Shown here: piece by piece, positions 47,810 through 57,779 of the stretch
How positions within the stretch are numbered: the stretch's first letter is position 1
How the letters are laid out: every line of letters starts with the position of its first letter
Source: Melastoma dodecandrum
Taxonomy: Eukaryota > Streptophyta > Magnoliopsida > Myrtales > Melastomataceae
Length of the DNA stretch: 64,000 nt
Reading direction: 5' to 3'
Assembly: GCA_029817715.1 (NCBI GenBank)
Contig: JARUPY010000465.1
Span: 4,081,501 to 4,145,500, forward strand
The notes under the pieces: generated by a model
The model's input: only the letters and a program-made list of their open reading frames with translations
Databases searched by the model: none
What the model was told of the DNA's origin: nothing
Made by a program: the position numbers and the translations under genes

Positions 47810-48349
47810 TTATTTCAGAAGCCAAATAAATAAAAAAGTAAGGAGGTTTTGTTCCGTGGCATCGTGCGTCGGAATAGTGGACGACTCGCTAGAATGTCCC
47901 GGAAAGCCTTGGCTGACGGACTCAATGCTCCTCTCTGAACGGAGTCCATTGATAAGCCAAGGAGCAATCCACCAGGCCGACACTGGCCCCTTTGGAGAAA
48001 CGCAATGCTGATGCATCTTCACAGCCGCAGCATTCAGACAATCAAAGCGTTCTTGATCCGAGATCGAGGTCGACTGGCTGCAAATTCCTCGAGCGTACAC
48101 TGTGTGCTGCCCAATCGTGCACGAGTCGTAGTGCGTCCGGTAGGTTTGGGTGTCTAACATCACCCACTGGGTTGCATAATGAGCAGCCCAGGTATAGTCA
48201 CACGATGGGGCTTGGTCTCCCGCACACTCAATCCTGACTGGTGTCGTATTGGGAGCACCTTGCACAGAATAACAAAAGGAAGAAACTACAATGTACACGA
48301 GCAGAACAACCACCATATTCTTAAGGATAGCAGGCATACGCGATTCCAT
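47810..48349 (-). pseudogene. Gnk2/DUF26 secreted protein, block 1 copy, damaged
   Basis: From the ATG at 48349 the frame gives a signal peptide (NMVVVLLVYIVVSSFCYSVQG) and the start of a ginkbilobin-2-like (DUF26) domain: IECAGDQAPSCDYTWAAHYATQWVML, then YRTHYDSCTIG and VYARGIC. Compared with the intact copy at 60367-60789, the C-x8-C-x2-C motif is spoiled (the middle Cys is Arg in SDQERFDC, with two extra residues). A one-base deletion just after HQHC shifts the frame, so the conserved LVDCSLSYQ becomes unrelated sequence (AWWIAPW) and the protein continues to a later stop, 179 codons in all. An intact protein would bind mannose-type glycans in the apoplast and act against fungi; this product should not fold. 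Confidence 0.8.
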
Positions 48350-48917
48350 GGGTGTGTTATAATAGAGAGAAAACGAGGGGCGGAGGTGGTCGTATGGTTT
48401 GTCCCTACACTCTTATATAGGATGCAGATGATACATTCACTTCGCTCGCGTCTTGAGATGTTGCGGGACGATGGATAGACTCGCAGGACTTGGTTTTGTC
48501 CAACCGTGACTTGGGGGAACCCGAAAGGCTGACATTGTGAATTTGACCATGTATCATGGGAAGGACCACCTATACGTTTTGTGTATGCATCGACTTAATC
48601 TTCTTACAAGAAGAGATATGACAAGCAAGGGAGTTTCAGTATTTTAAATATTTAAAATGCATTTCGTTTAGATGATAACGAAAAGGAATAAACGATAGAA
48701 TATAAATATGATGCTCATTTAAAATAACTAGAATGGATAATAAAATATATAAGTCAATCCGTTGAGGAAAAAAGAAGATCACGACCTCGGTTTCAATGGC
48801 TTAATTTATTATTTAGGCAAATCCGTGTTTTCATTAGGCCGGCATGAGTTAGCATCATTTGTCAATACATATTTTTTTACTTTCTTGTACCACAAAATGA
48901 TCCAAAAACGATCTAAT

Positions 48918-50920
48918 TATTGTAAACATAGTGTGAATGCCCATTTATTGTAACCATTTATTATTCATTCGGTTACAATTCTTTAGATTCTTTCTGTTGT
49001 AAAATTGCTATAAGGGATACCTATTATGTACGAATGATCTTGAAAATCAATAATAAATTCTCTTCGCATTTTTCTCCATATTGTGTTCTCTCGTTTTCCT
49101 TCTTCCTCTTTCCCATGCTTTGTTTTACAACGCGTTATACGCACGAAGCTCTACCGGAAAGCGAGAAAAGAGAAGAAAAACGACGATCGTCTGCAGGATT
49201 CTCCATGGATTGAACGGGCGCTAAATCAACGATTCTGTGGAGTTTCTAAACGGTAATGCTACATGCTATTTCAATATTTTTATTTATCAAAAGTTTATTT
49301 GTACCAAATCTCGATCCCCCGAAGCGGATCCCCGATTCCCAGAAACGGATTTATCGTCCCAGAAGCGGATCATCGATTATCAATTCCTAGAAGCGAATTA
49401 TCATTTCCCGAAAGCGGATACTCGATTCTCAGAAGAGAATCCTCATTTTTCTCGATCCCCAGAAGGGTAAAACACTGTGCGCAATTACTCGGCAAAAAAA
49501 TTCTTTACTATCTTGGTAATGAACGAAAACAAGTGTCAATATAATATTTGGAAATAAAAAAAAATCATTGAGGGCTCCGGAAGAGCAAATATCTTACTAT
49601 TTAGATAAACAAATATTTGTATCGATAATGCGTTATATTCATGTAAGTTTCAAAGAAAATTATTCACTTGCAAAATTTAGCAAATCAATTGTCAGATGAT
49701 TTTACTGACCCTAAGAAAGTGATAATGTCTTGTATTACAGCTGTCAATGCTCCAATAAGAATTGATGTCCCTAAAGGACAACCTAATATTGCTAATGAAT
49801 GGTAGACCAATCGGTTCTAAAGATAAAAATCCTCGAAAAAGAAAGGAAGTAAAGGCTCAAACTGAGGAAACAATTACTCTAAAAGAGCGTCCGAAAAAGA
49901 TGGAATCGAGATAAAATCGACGTTGATGAAAATTTTGCATATACTATACCAAAGTCTATTGAAGAATGAAGACAAAGAAATGATTGGCCAGAATGGAAAG
50001 ATGCGATTAAAGTAGAATTAAAATCACTCGCAAAACATAAAGTTTTTGGACCTGTAATCCGTACACCTGAATGTATAAAACCGATCGATTACAAATGGGT
50101 GTTCGTATGAAAAAGAAATGATGATAAAATAGATTCTGGCTTTGATGACTTTTCCCAATTTGACATAGCTGATTTTCTTGTCGAGCATGAAAATACTAAT
50201 GTTATTTGATTTTATTTCTCTTGATTTATTTATTTATTTTTAAAACAAAAATTTATTATTACCTAATTATATGCTTTGAATTCTTTTTATTGTTGTTATG
50301 ATTATTTTTTTATTTTTTTATGTGCTTTTGTATATCATTAAAAATTAATATTTTATTTATGAAGAAAATGGAGGTTCTCGGAAGTGAATTCTCGACTAAT
50401 GAAAATTGCGATTGTGTCGTAGATAGAGCATCGACACATACTATTTCGAAAAGCAAGAAATTCTTTTTCACCCATGATCTCCAAAAGAGTGGTGATATTG
50501 ATATCCAACAAATACGTTCATCAGAAAATCTGATTTATTTACAAAGCCTTTGCCTAAAATTAGAATGCGCAAACTTGGAAATTTATAGTAATCTTACTAA
50601 GAGGGGGAGTAAACATACTGTACTCTTTTTTCACTTTACCATGGTTTTTTCGCACGGGGTTTTCCTGTAAAGGTTTTTAACGAGGCAGTATTGGAATGGG
50701 CATTAATGGGGAGTATTGTAAACATAATGTGAATGCCCATTTATTGTAATAATTTATTATTCATTCGGTTATAATTTTTTAGAATCTTTCGGTTGTAAAA
50801 TCCCTTATACCTATTATGTACGAATGATCTTAGAAATCAATTAGAAATTCTCTTCCCTTTCTCTCCCGTTGTGTTATCTCTTTTTCCTTCTTCCTCTTTC
50901 CCGTTCTTTGTTTTACAACA
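48918..50920 (+). mobile_element. Decayed, deleted Ty1/copia element with LTRs and target duplication
   Basis: Two similar LTRs of about 210 bp lie at 48918-49131 and 50714-50920 (TATTGTAAACATA-TGTGAATGCCC to TTTTGTTTTACAACA-like ends). The target duplication is CTAAT at 48913-48917 and 50921-50925. A purine tract (ATGGGGAG) abuts the 3' LTR. Inside are plus-strand pol remnants: a K-D-K-N-P-R-K-R-K linker and the WPEWKDAIKVEL / FGPVIRTPE / YKWVFV block at about 49815-50110, and the RNase H end KKFFFTHDLQKSGDIDIQQIRSSENL at about 50446-50540. Stops break every frame, and most of gag, integrase and RT are gone. Confidence 0.85.
49310..49470. repeat. Degenerate CCCAGAAGCGGAT tandem repeat in the copia leader
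   Basis: About six to seven imperfect units of 20-27 bp with the cores CCCAGAAGCGGAT and ATCGATT follow the 5' LTR. They are in the untranslated leader of the decayed element. Confidence 0.7.
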
Positions 50921-50925
50921 CTAAT

Positions 50926-52274
50926 TAATTATTTTAAAAAAAGAGTAATAGATAATAGTGACGATAATAATATGGCTTAGAAAATAATACGACCCCATCC
51001 ATATGAAACTTTTTTTTGTCAATTTTTTTATTTGTTATAAAATTTGTTTTTATGTTGTTCTTATTTAATTATTGATGCTGGTTATGATTATTTTATGGTG
51101 ATATGAGGAATGAATGAATGGGAAATTAATTATTTTTTTATGAATGGAATAAAAGAGTTTGGTCCTTTTGTCAGGTGGTTGGGTGTAATAGTTAACACGA
51201 GAGTAAGAGAGTCCGCGGATCATTAGGATGCTCTCCATTTAATAAAAAATGGAGAGTCTCAATTTCATGATTAGGATTTTAATCCCACGATCAGTTTATT
51301 TCGAGCATTATAAAAATTCTTTATTACCCTTAAGAAGTTAATAAATTATTTCCTTTAATATATAAAAATAAAAAATTATTATAATTCTTTTGATCTTTAT
51401 TGTTTAATACTTATAGTTTAAGATTTATGATTGAATACGTTAGTCTAACATTTAAGATTGGGTTATTTAAAAACTTATAATTTAAGTTTTAAGGTTTAGA
51501 ATTTAAGCATTTAACTTTTAATATTTACAATGTTTTAATATTTTTGATTTATAATTTATGGTTTGACTTTTAATATATTTTGGTTTTGGATTTAATTTAT
51601 GATTTATTTTGTTATTAATTAAATGTAGTGTTTTAAAAATGTAAAAGTATTTAAAATGATTATATATAGAGTAATATCAAGGCTCTTGCCATAATTAAAA
51701 TAAAAAAATTTTCATCCGTTAGATTAAAAATAGGAACATCCTATCCTAGCCATAAAATGGACAATTTCCATTTCAATAGAAATGAAAAAAATCCCAGCGC
51801 AGGGCAGGAGCTTCCGGGGAATTGGCATGGACGGAGGGAGGGTGAAGGAGGGGGGTAAACAGGGCATCGAGGGTGGCGGAACCCAGGGGAGGAGAGGGAG
51901 GGGGCATGGGGTTATATCCCATCACAGTTGAATGAAGAGCAAGGGGAAGCAATACGAAGAACAATGCAGGCGGTTACTTGATGGGGGAACATTCCAGCGG
52001 ACACTCTCCGTTTTATTAGAAATGGAGAGGATCCAGATCCCCAGCTCTGCACACGGCCCTCCCAGCCAATGCCGCAGACAATGCCTCTGACACTCCCGGG
52101 GTGTATTTGGTAATAAACTCTGTCAACGAATCTGGTGGAATGATCGAATTAACTGTCTGACTACTCTTCACTGTTAGTAGAATCATCGGCGGAATCATTA
52201 CCGAATTGCCTCAAGAGCTTTTTATGAATGTGCGTACAACCTGCAGATCTGTCTAAAACAAAGCATCGATCAAT
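50926..52274. other. Spacer between blocks 1 and 2
   Basis: Up to about 51000 the sequence continues the block 1 upstream segment (GATAATAATATGGCTTAGAAAATA, matching 61550-61575). 51.0-51.75 kb is very AT-rich. A GC-rich stretch at 51.79-52.15 kb has short minus-strand frames (for example VSEALSAALAGRAVCRAGDLDP) that match no family I recognise. Block 2 begins at about 52180. Confidence 0.5.
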
Positions 52275-52772
52275 TCAAGCTACTTCTTCCAACTTTGCCT
52301 TCTTGGAAGGGTGAGGACTATCCACCACCTCTTCCTCCTCCGTCTCGGGGTTCAGATCGAAATCGTGGAACCTGTGCCCGCTCGCCTCAGAAACAGATAC
52401 ACTGGTGATCCATTTGAATCGTTTCGCACCTCTCCGGTCGAAGTGGCTCCTCTTGTGCCCTCCCAGGTCTTGGCCGCTGGCGAAACACCTGCTGCAGACG
52501 GAACACTCATGCGATCCCCCTTTCCCTCCTGGCAATGAAGCAGAGGGGATCCTGGAGTCACCGCCATCGTTTTCAGCGGAGGAAAAACTGTTGCCAAGGG
52601 AAACCTTCTTGTGGCCGGGTTCATGACCACGAGTGAGCATGACAAGGCAGAGGGTGAGATACTCGTCCTCTGAATGGGGGTGGAAGGGAAGGGCACAACG
52701 CCTGGAGCGCTTGCGCTTGGTCCAGGAAGAGGAAGCGTGACGGAGATCAGAGTGGAAGGCAGTCGTGGCCAT
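52275..52772 (-). pseudogene. ZAT-like zinc-finger paralogue, block 2 copy, start and promoter lost
   Basis: Closely similar to the gene at 39656-40225, but the segment holding the original start codon, leader and TATA box is absent: similarity stops at about 40217/52794. The first in-frame ATG is at 52772, giving 165 aa and losing the first about 10 residues. The B-box KRKRSRR and EDEYLTLCLVMLTRG are kept. The finger reads [21 protein letters not shown], so the plant-signature QALGGH has Ala changed to Asp. The EAR region is reduced to FDLNPET, losing the second Leu. The frame is still open, so it could be a diverged gene, but regulatory and functional losses make a decaying pseudogene more likely. 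Confidence 0.65.
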
Positions 52773-53078
52773 TGGGGCAGGGGAGTTGATAGTCTCGATG
52801 AGCCTTTCATTCAATGAATGATTAAAACTTTTCTCGGATCTGCATTGCGTCAATCCAATCTGACAGGATCTGCATTCATTTTATCCGATACTTTTTTTGA
52901 GTCTCGGTGAAGCTATCACTTCCCGCTTCACTTCATTCACCACCAGACATGTCTGGACTTGTTGGATAAGGGCAGACAGCCAACACCCCCAGTTGTTGGC
53001 TGCAAGTTCAAATCGAAATCGGGGCACGAGCATGACCGAGGCAGAGGATTGACTTCGGTTTCTTTCATATTTTAATTT
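52560..53078. repeat. 519-bp direct repeat, left copy, flanking the Tnt1-like element
   Basis: Begins ACCGCCATCG inside the zinc-finger paralogue and ends TATTTTAATTT. I found no difference from the copy at 58478-58996, and both are 519 bp. It ends directly at the TTTAGGG tract preceding the 3' LTR. Confidence 0.93.
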
Positions 53079-53095
53079 AGGGTTTAGGGTTTAGG
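53076..53095 (+). repeat. Short telomere-type TTTAGGG tract at the insertion joint
   Basis: Two complete TTTAGGG units and one TTTAGG lie exactly between the end of the 519-bp repeat (sharing its last TTT) and the truncated end of the 3' LTR (sharing GG). The corresponding place after the right copy (58997, CGTATGTGG) has no such tract. Confidence 0.9.
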
Positions 53096-53784
53096 AGAGA
53101 GACGATGCCCGGAACTTGTCTTAGACCTGTACTGAACAAACAGAAACAAACTGCACTTCGACAATGCCACAATAACCAGCCCAACAACACCAACTTCCAG
53201 AGATATATGAATCCCGACGTCCACCGAATAGCAACCAGCGCAAAAGGAATAAAAGAGAGACACCAAGATTTTACGTGGAAAACCTCTCAACGTAAGAGGA
53301 AAAACCACGGCCCGAACTCCACCTTTCTCCACTATCAGTAACAGGAATGGGTAACACAACAAGTCCTTCTTCTCTAGCCAAACTAGAGTATAACCATCGA
53401 GATCCTCAATCTCGGCTCCCTCCAAGGCTAAACATCACCACTCAAGGGCGGATTACAACAAATAACCCGGCATCTACTTCAAGAGCACTACGGAGATAAT
53501 GACAACATCTCGTAACGATTCAACCACTAAAACGACGGGCTCGTTGAGAGGATCAATACCGTGAAGTTTCGTCGAAAACAGACGACGAATCGAACCCCGA
53601 TCGGCCGCGTCTTCTTCTTCTTCTTCCTCTCCTTTTTTTTTTCTTTCGCTCTCTGATGTCTTCAGCTGTTTTTGTATGTGGGGTGTCACCCTTCTTTTTC
53701 AAAGCCACTGATGGGATTTCATCCCACAATTGAATTGTCAAACTTGGGTGGGGCCCACATGGGCTTGACAAAAAAAACCCAACA
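53094..53784 (-). repeat. 3' LTR of the Tnt1-like element, terminally truncated
   Basis: Matches the 5' LTR from its seventh base (GGAGAGAGACGATG) to CCCAACA. The other LTR begins TGTTGGGG; here that end is replaced by the TTTAGGG tract. Confidence 0.92.
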
Positions 53785-53797
53785 AATCTCCCCCTCA
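53785..53797 (-). promoter_or_regulatory. Polypurine tract of the Tnt1-like element
   Basis: GAGGGGGAGATTT on the minus strand abuts the 3' LTR and overlaps the stop codon of gag-pol; it would prime plus-strand cDNA synthesis. Confidence 0.85.
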
Positions 53798-56700
53798 AGT
53801 CCATGTGGGGGACTCGACCATACCCGCCTTGTCTCGACACCATAAGAACTTCATTGTTGACAAAGCCTTCGTCATCATATCCGATGCATTCTCATCGGTA
53901 TGGATCTTGCCAAGTCGCAAAGTCTTCATCTCCAACTCATTCCGAATCCAATGATAACGGACATCAATATGCTTCGACCGAGCGTGGAAGGTCGCGTTCT
54001 TGGCGAGATGGATAGCACTTTGACTGTCACTGTGAAGAATATAACTCTCTTGCCCAATACCGAGCTCAAGTAAGAACCTCTTCAACCATATCAGTTCTTT
54101 GCCCGCTTCGGTGATAGCTATGTATTCTGCCTCTGTGGAAGATAAAGCTACACATTTTTGTAGTCTTGATTGCCATGATACTGCTCCTCCTGAAAAGATC
54201 ATCAAATAACCTGACGTAGATTTCCTGGAATCAACATCACCAGCCATGTCCGCATCTGCATAACCAACTAAGATCGGCTCATCAATGCCAAAGCATAGGC
54301 AAAATCGAGAAGTACCTTTCAGATACCTCATAATCCACTTAACCGCCATCCAATGCTCTTTTCCAGGGTTTGATAGAAATCGACTCACAACACCAACTGC
54401 ATGAGCAATATCTGGCCGTGTACACACCATAGCATACATCAAACTGCCCACTGCAGATGCATAAGGAACTTTACCCATGTGTTCTCTATCCCTCTCTGTC
54501 GAAGGACAATGAGAAGTACTCAACTTGAAATGGCTCGCAAGTGGAGTACTAACTGTTTTGCATCCACTCATACTGAATCTCTGCAAAACCTTTTCGATAT
54601 ATCTCTCCTGAGACAACCAAAGCTTCCCACTCTTCCTCTCACGGGCAATCCTCATCCCAAGTATCTGCTTAGCTGGTCCCAAGTCTTTCATTGCAAAAGA
54701 CTTGCTCAAATCTGCTTTCAAAGACGAAATCTTTGCAGTATCATGTCCAACAATTAACATATCATCCACATAAAGCAAGAGAATAATAAAAACATCATCA
54801 GCAAACCGCTTCACATAAACACAATGATCAGAATCTGTTCTTTCATACCCATGGTCAGTCATAAAGGAGTCAAACCTTTTATACCATTGCCTCGGGGCCT
54901 GCTTAAGGCCATACAAGCTCTTCTTCAGCTTACAGACAAGATCCTCCTTTCCGCTCACTACAAATCCTTCCGGCTGATTCATGTAGATCTCTTCATCTAA
55001 ATCACCGTGAAGGAATGCTGTCTTTACATCAAGTTGTTCAATTTCCAAGTTTCTACTTGCTGCCAAACCAAGAACAGCTCGGATAGAAGTCATCTTGACC
55101 ACAGGAGAAAATATCTCATCAAAATCAATACCTTTCTTCTGACCAAATCCTTTCACAACTAATCGAGCCTTATATCTCTGTTGTGAACCACTCTCATCAG
55201 GCTTAAGTTTATAAACCCATTTGTTCTTCAGCGCTCTCTTGCCCTTAGGCAGCTTCACCAACTCAAATGTATTGTTCTCACGCAATGATCTCATCTCATC
55301 TTGCATGGCTCTCATCCACTGCTCCTTTTGCTCATCTAACATAGCCTCATCAAAGCATTCAGGTTCTCCCCCGTCAGTGAGCAATACATAATCATGTGGA
55401 GAATACCTCTGTGATGGTCTATGCTCTCTGTTCGATCGTCTCAAAACCACTTGAGGCTCAGCAGTGTTGTCTCCGACCTCAACTGTAGGCTCATCTGTAA
55501 TAACATCATCTGTCTGATTCTCCGTCACAGTAGGAGGCATAGAAGATGATGAACTCAAATCAATAGGTGCTTCTGTAGGTAGTTTCCTCTTTTCTGACTT
55601 TTCACAGTCATCAATCATCTGGTCTTCAAGGAACACTACATCTCTGCTTCTGACAATTTTTCTTTCGGCAACGTCCCATAATCTGTAACCGAACTCTTCA
55701 TGTCCGTACCCCAGAAAAATGCATTGCTTTGACTTCGGGTCCAATTTAGCTCTTTCATCTTTAGGGACATGAATGAATGCCCTGCAACCAAATATCCTCA
55801 AATGATCATAGGATACTTCTTTTCCTATCCACACTCTCTCTGGAATATCAAAACCAAGAGGCACTGAAGGTGAAAGGTTAATCAAATACACTGCAGTAAG
55901 CAAAGCTTCACCCCAAAAGGGTTTTGGAAGTTTAGCATGAGAAAGCATACATCGAATCCGCTCCTCTATAGTGCGGTTCATTCTTTCAGCAACTCCATTC
56001 TGCTGAGGAGTCTTCGGCACTGTCTTCTCAAGCCTAATTCCATGTTCACGACAATAATGCTCAAATGGACCTCGATACTCACCACCGTTATCTGCTCGGA
56101 CACATTTCAGTTTTCTGCCAGTCTGTCTCTCAACTGAAGCATGAAAACACTTGAAAGAATCAAGCACCTGATCTTTCGATCTCAAACAGTAAGCCCACAC
56201 TTTCCGAGAATGATCATCAATAAATGTCACAAAATACAAAGCACCTCCAAGGGATCTATCAACCATGGAGCATACATCTGTGTGAATAAGATCAAGAATG
56301 TGCGATCTCCGAGAAGAATATGACCTCTGAAATGCAAATCTATGCAACTTGCCAGCAAGACAATCAGTACAAGTCTTCAGAGATATACCTGTAATCGGGA
56401 GTAGTTGTTTCTTCATGAGGATGCCAAGTCCCTTTTCACTCAAGTGACCAAGTCGTCTATGCCACAACTCACAAGAGGAATCTTCAGAGACATTGACCTC
56501 CCCCTTGATCAACTTGGCATGAGTCATATACAAGGTGTTGGACTTCTTCCCTTTAGCAACAATGAGGTTGCCTCGGCTCAACTTCCATTTTCCGTTGCTG
56601 AAGGTGCTAGCATAACCTTCATCATCAAGAACGCCCGTGGAGATCAACTGAAGGCGCATATCTGGGACATGTCGAACATCTTTCAACACCAATCTGCAGC

Positions 56701-57736
56701 CAATATCAGTTTCCAAGCAAACATCTCCCATGCCGACAACATTCACAACAGCTTCATTTCCCATCCTTACGCTACCATAATCACCAGCAGTATAGGATGC
56801 AAAAGAATCACGCATAGAAGTCACATGAAAAGAAGCGGCAGAGTCAATTACCCAAGTAGAGTCCTGACAAGTGAGATTAATAGAAGTCTCATCAGAAAGA
56901 ATGGCAACATCACCATCAAGAGCAAGAGCAGCTGTCTCACTCTGTTTCTGGTTACTATCTTCACCTTTCTCTTTCAAATTCTCCCTCTTGAGTATCCTGC
57001 ACTCTCTCTTAATATGACCCAACTTTCCACAATGATAGCACTTGATCTTATTTCTGGACTTGGACCTCCTCTTAAAACCATCTTTCTTCTCAGGATGAGG
57101 AGAACCCTTGTTCCGACTCCTTCCTCGCCTTTCGGTCACAAGTGCTTCGGATCGTGGAGTAAACCCTTGCTCAGCTCTTCGCGTTTCTTCATTAAGCAAG
57201 CTTTCTGTTACTAACTTCATATTCAACTTCCCATTCGGAGCTGAATTATTGAGCGCAACAACCAAGGTCTCCCAACTCTCTGGCAGTGTACTCAACAAAA
57301 GACATGCCTGCAATTCATCGCTGATCGGAATTTCAAGGTTGGCCATCTGATTCACAAGGTCTTGGAACATACTCATGTGTTCCGATATGCTCGACCCATC
57401 CTTATATCGCAAATAGACAAGTCTCTTGATCAACGAAGTCTTATTCTGAGGCGTCTTCCTCTCATAAAGATTCTTGAGCTTCTCCCACAAGGCATGCGCA
57501 TTTGTTTCCTCTGAAACATGGTAGAAGATGCTATTATCAATCCACTGTCGAATAAACCCGACCGTCTTCCTGTGGAGCTTCTTCCAATCCTCATCAGACA
57601 TTGTACCAGGCTTGGAATTTTCAATAGGATCATATAAATCTCTACAACATAAGATGTCTTCCATTCTCGGCTTCCACATAGAGTAGTTTGAAGCCGTGAG
57701 CTTTATCATAGTGCTGCTGGTCGTTGTATCCTCCAT
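53795..57736 (-). CDS. Tnt1-like copia gag-pol polyprotein, full length
   Basis: One uninterrupted 1313-residue frame. Gag occupies about 1-230, then a zinc knuckle CYHCGKLGHIKREC (233-246). Protease has WVIDSAASFH (298-300 Asp-Ser-Ala, as in Tnt1-type elements). The integrase HHCC region is about 426-460 (HRRLGHL, CTDCLAGK), and the catalytic residues are D487 (HTDVC), D549 (RADNGGEY) and E584 (QQNGVAERMNRTI). Reverse transcriptase includes ARLVVKGFGQKKGIDFDEIFSPVVK, LDVKTAFLHGDLDEEIYM and YVDD (989-992). RNase H carries YADADMAGD, SSTEAEYIA and HSDSQSAI. All catalytic motifs are present, so the copy could be autonomous. The polyprotein would be processed in cytoplasmic particles, and the cDNA integrated in the nucleus. 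Confidence 0.96.
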   Translation of the reverse strand: MEDTTTSSTMIKLTASNYSMWKPRMEDILCCRDLYDPIENSKPGTMSDEDWKKLHRKTVGFIRQWIDNSIFYHVSEETNAHALWEKLKNLYERKTPQNKTSLIKRLVYLRYKDGSSISEHMSMFQDLVNQMANLEIPISDELQACLLLSTLPESWETLVVALNNSAPNGKLNMKLVTESLLNEETRRAEQGFTPRSEALVTERRGRSRNKGSPHPEKKDGFKRRSKSRNKIKCYHCGKLGHIKRECRILKRENLKEKGEDSNQKQSETAALALDGDVAILSDETSINLTCQDSTWVIDSAASFHVTSMRDSFASYTAGDYGSVRMGNEAVVNVVGMGDVCLETDIGCRLVLKDVRHVPDMRLQLISTGVLDDEGYASTFSNGKWKLSRGNLIVAKGKKSNTLYMTHAKLIKGEVNVSEDSSCELWHRRLGHLSEKGLGILMKKQLLPITGISLKTCTDCLAGKLHRFAFQRSYSSRRSHILDLIHTDVCSMVDRSLGGALYFVTFIDDHSRKVWAYCLRSKDQVLDSFKCFHASVERQTGRKLKCVRADNGGEYRGPFEHYCREHGIRLEKTVPKTPQQNGVAERMNRTIEERIRCMLSHAKLPKPFWGEALLTAVYLINLSPSVPLGFDIPERVWIGKEVSYDHLRIFGCRAFIHVPKDERAKLDPKSKQCIFLGYGHEEFGYRLWDVAERKIVRSRDVVFLEDQMIDDCEKSEKRKLPTEAPIDLSSSSSMPPTVTENQTDDVITDEPTVEVGDNTAEPQVVLRRSNREHRPSQRYSPHDYVLLTDGGEPECFDEAMLDEQKEQWMRAMQDEMRSLRENNTFELVKLPKGKRALKNKWVYKLKPDESGSQQRYKARLVVKGFGQKKGIDFDEIFSPVVKMTSIRAVLGLAASRNLEIEQLDVKTAFLHGDLDEEIYMNQPEGFVVSGKEDLVCKLKKSLYGLKQAPRQWYKRFDSFMTDHGYERTDSDHCVYVKRFADDVFIILLLYVDDMLIVGHDTAKISSLKADLSKSFAMKDLGPAKQILGMRIARERKSGKLWLSQERYIEKVLQRFSMSGCKTVSTPLASHFKLSTSHCPSTERDREHMGKVPYASAVGSLMYAMVCTRPDIAHAVGVVSRFLSNPGKEHWMAVKWIMRYLKGTSRFCLCFGIDEPILVGYADADMAGDVDSRKSTSGYLMIFSGGAVSWQSRLQKCVALSSTEAEYIAITEAGKELIWLKRFLLELGIGQESYILHSDSQSAIHLAKNATFHARSKHIDVRYHWIRNELEMKTLRLGKIHTDENASDMMTKALSTMKFLWCRDKAGMVESPTWT

Positions 57737-57764
57737 TCACTCAGCACAATAGTCTGACAACTGA

Positions 57765-57776
57765 GCTCTGATACCA
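57765..57776 (-). promoter_or_regulatory. Primer-binding site (initiator tRNA-Met)
   Basis: TGGTATCAGAGC on the minus strand, three bases inside the 5' LTR, is the standard copia complement to the 3' end region of initiator methionine tRNA. Confidence 0.93.
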
Positions 57777-57779
57777 GTT

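Noticed and set aside
52773..52853. Extended N-terminus of the block 2 zinc-finger frame
   Set aside because: It would begin at a TTG codon; the in-frame ATG is at 52772.
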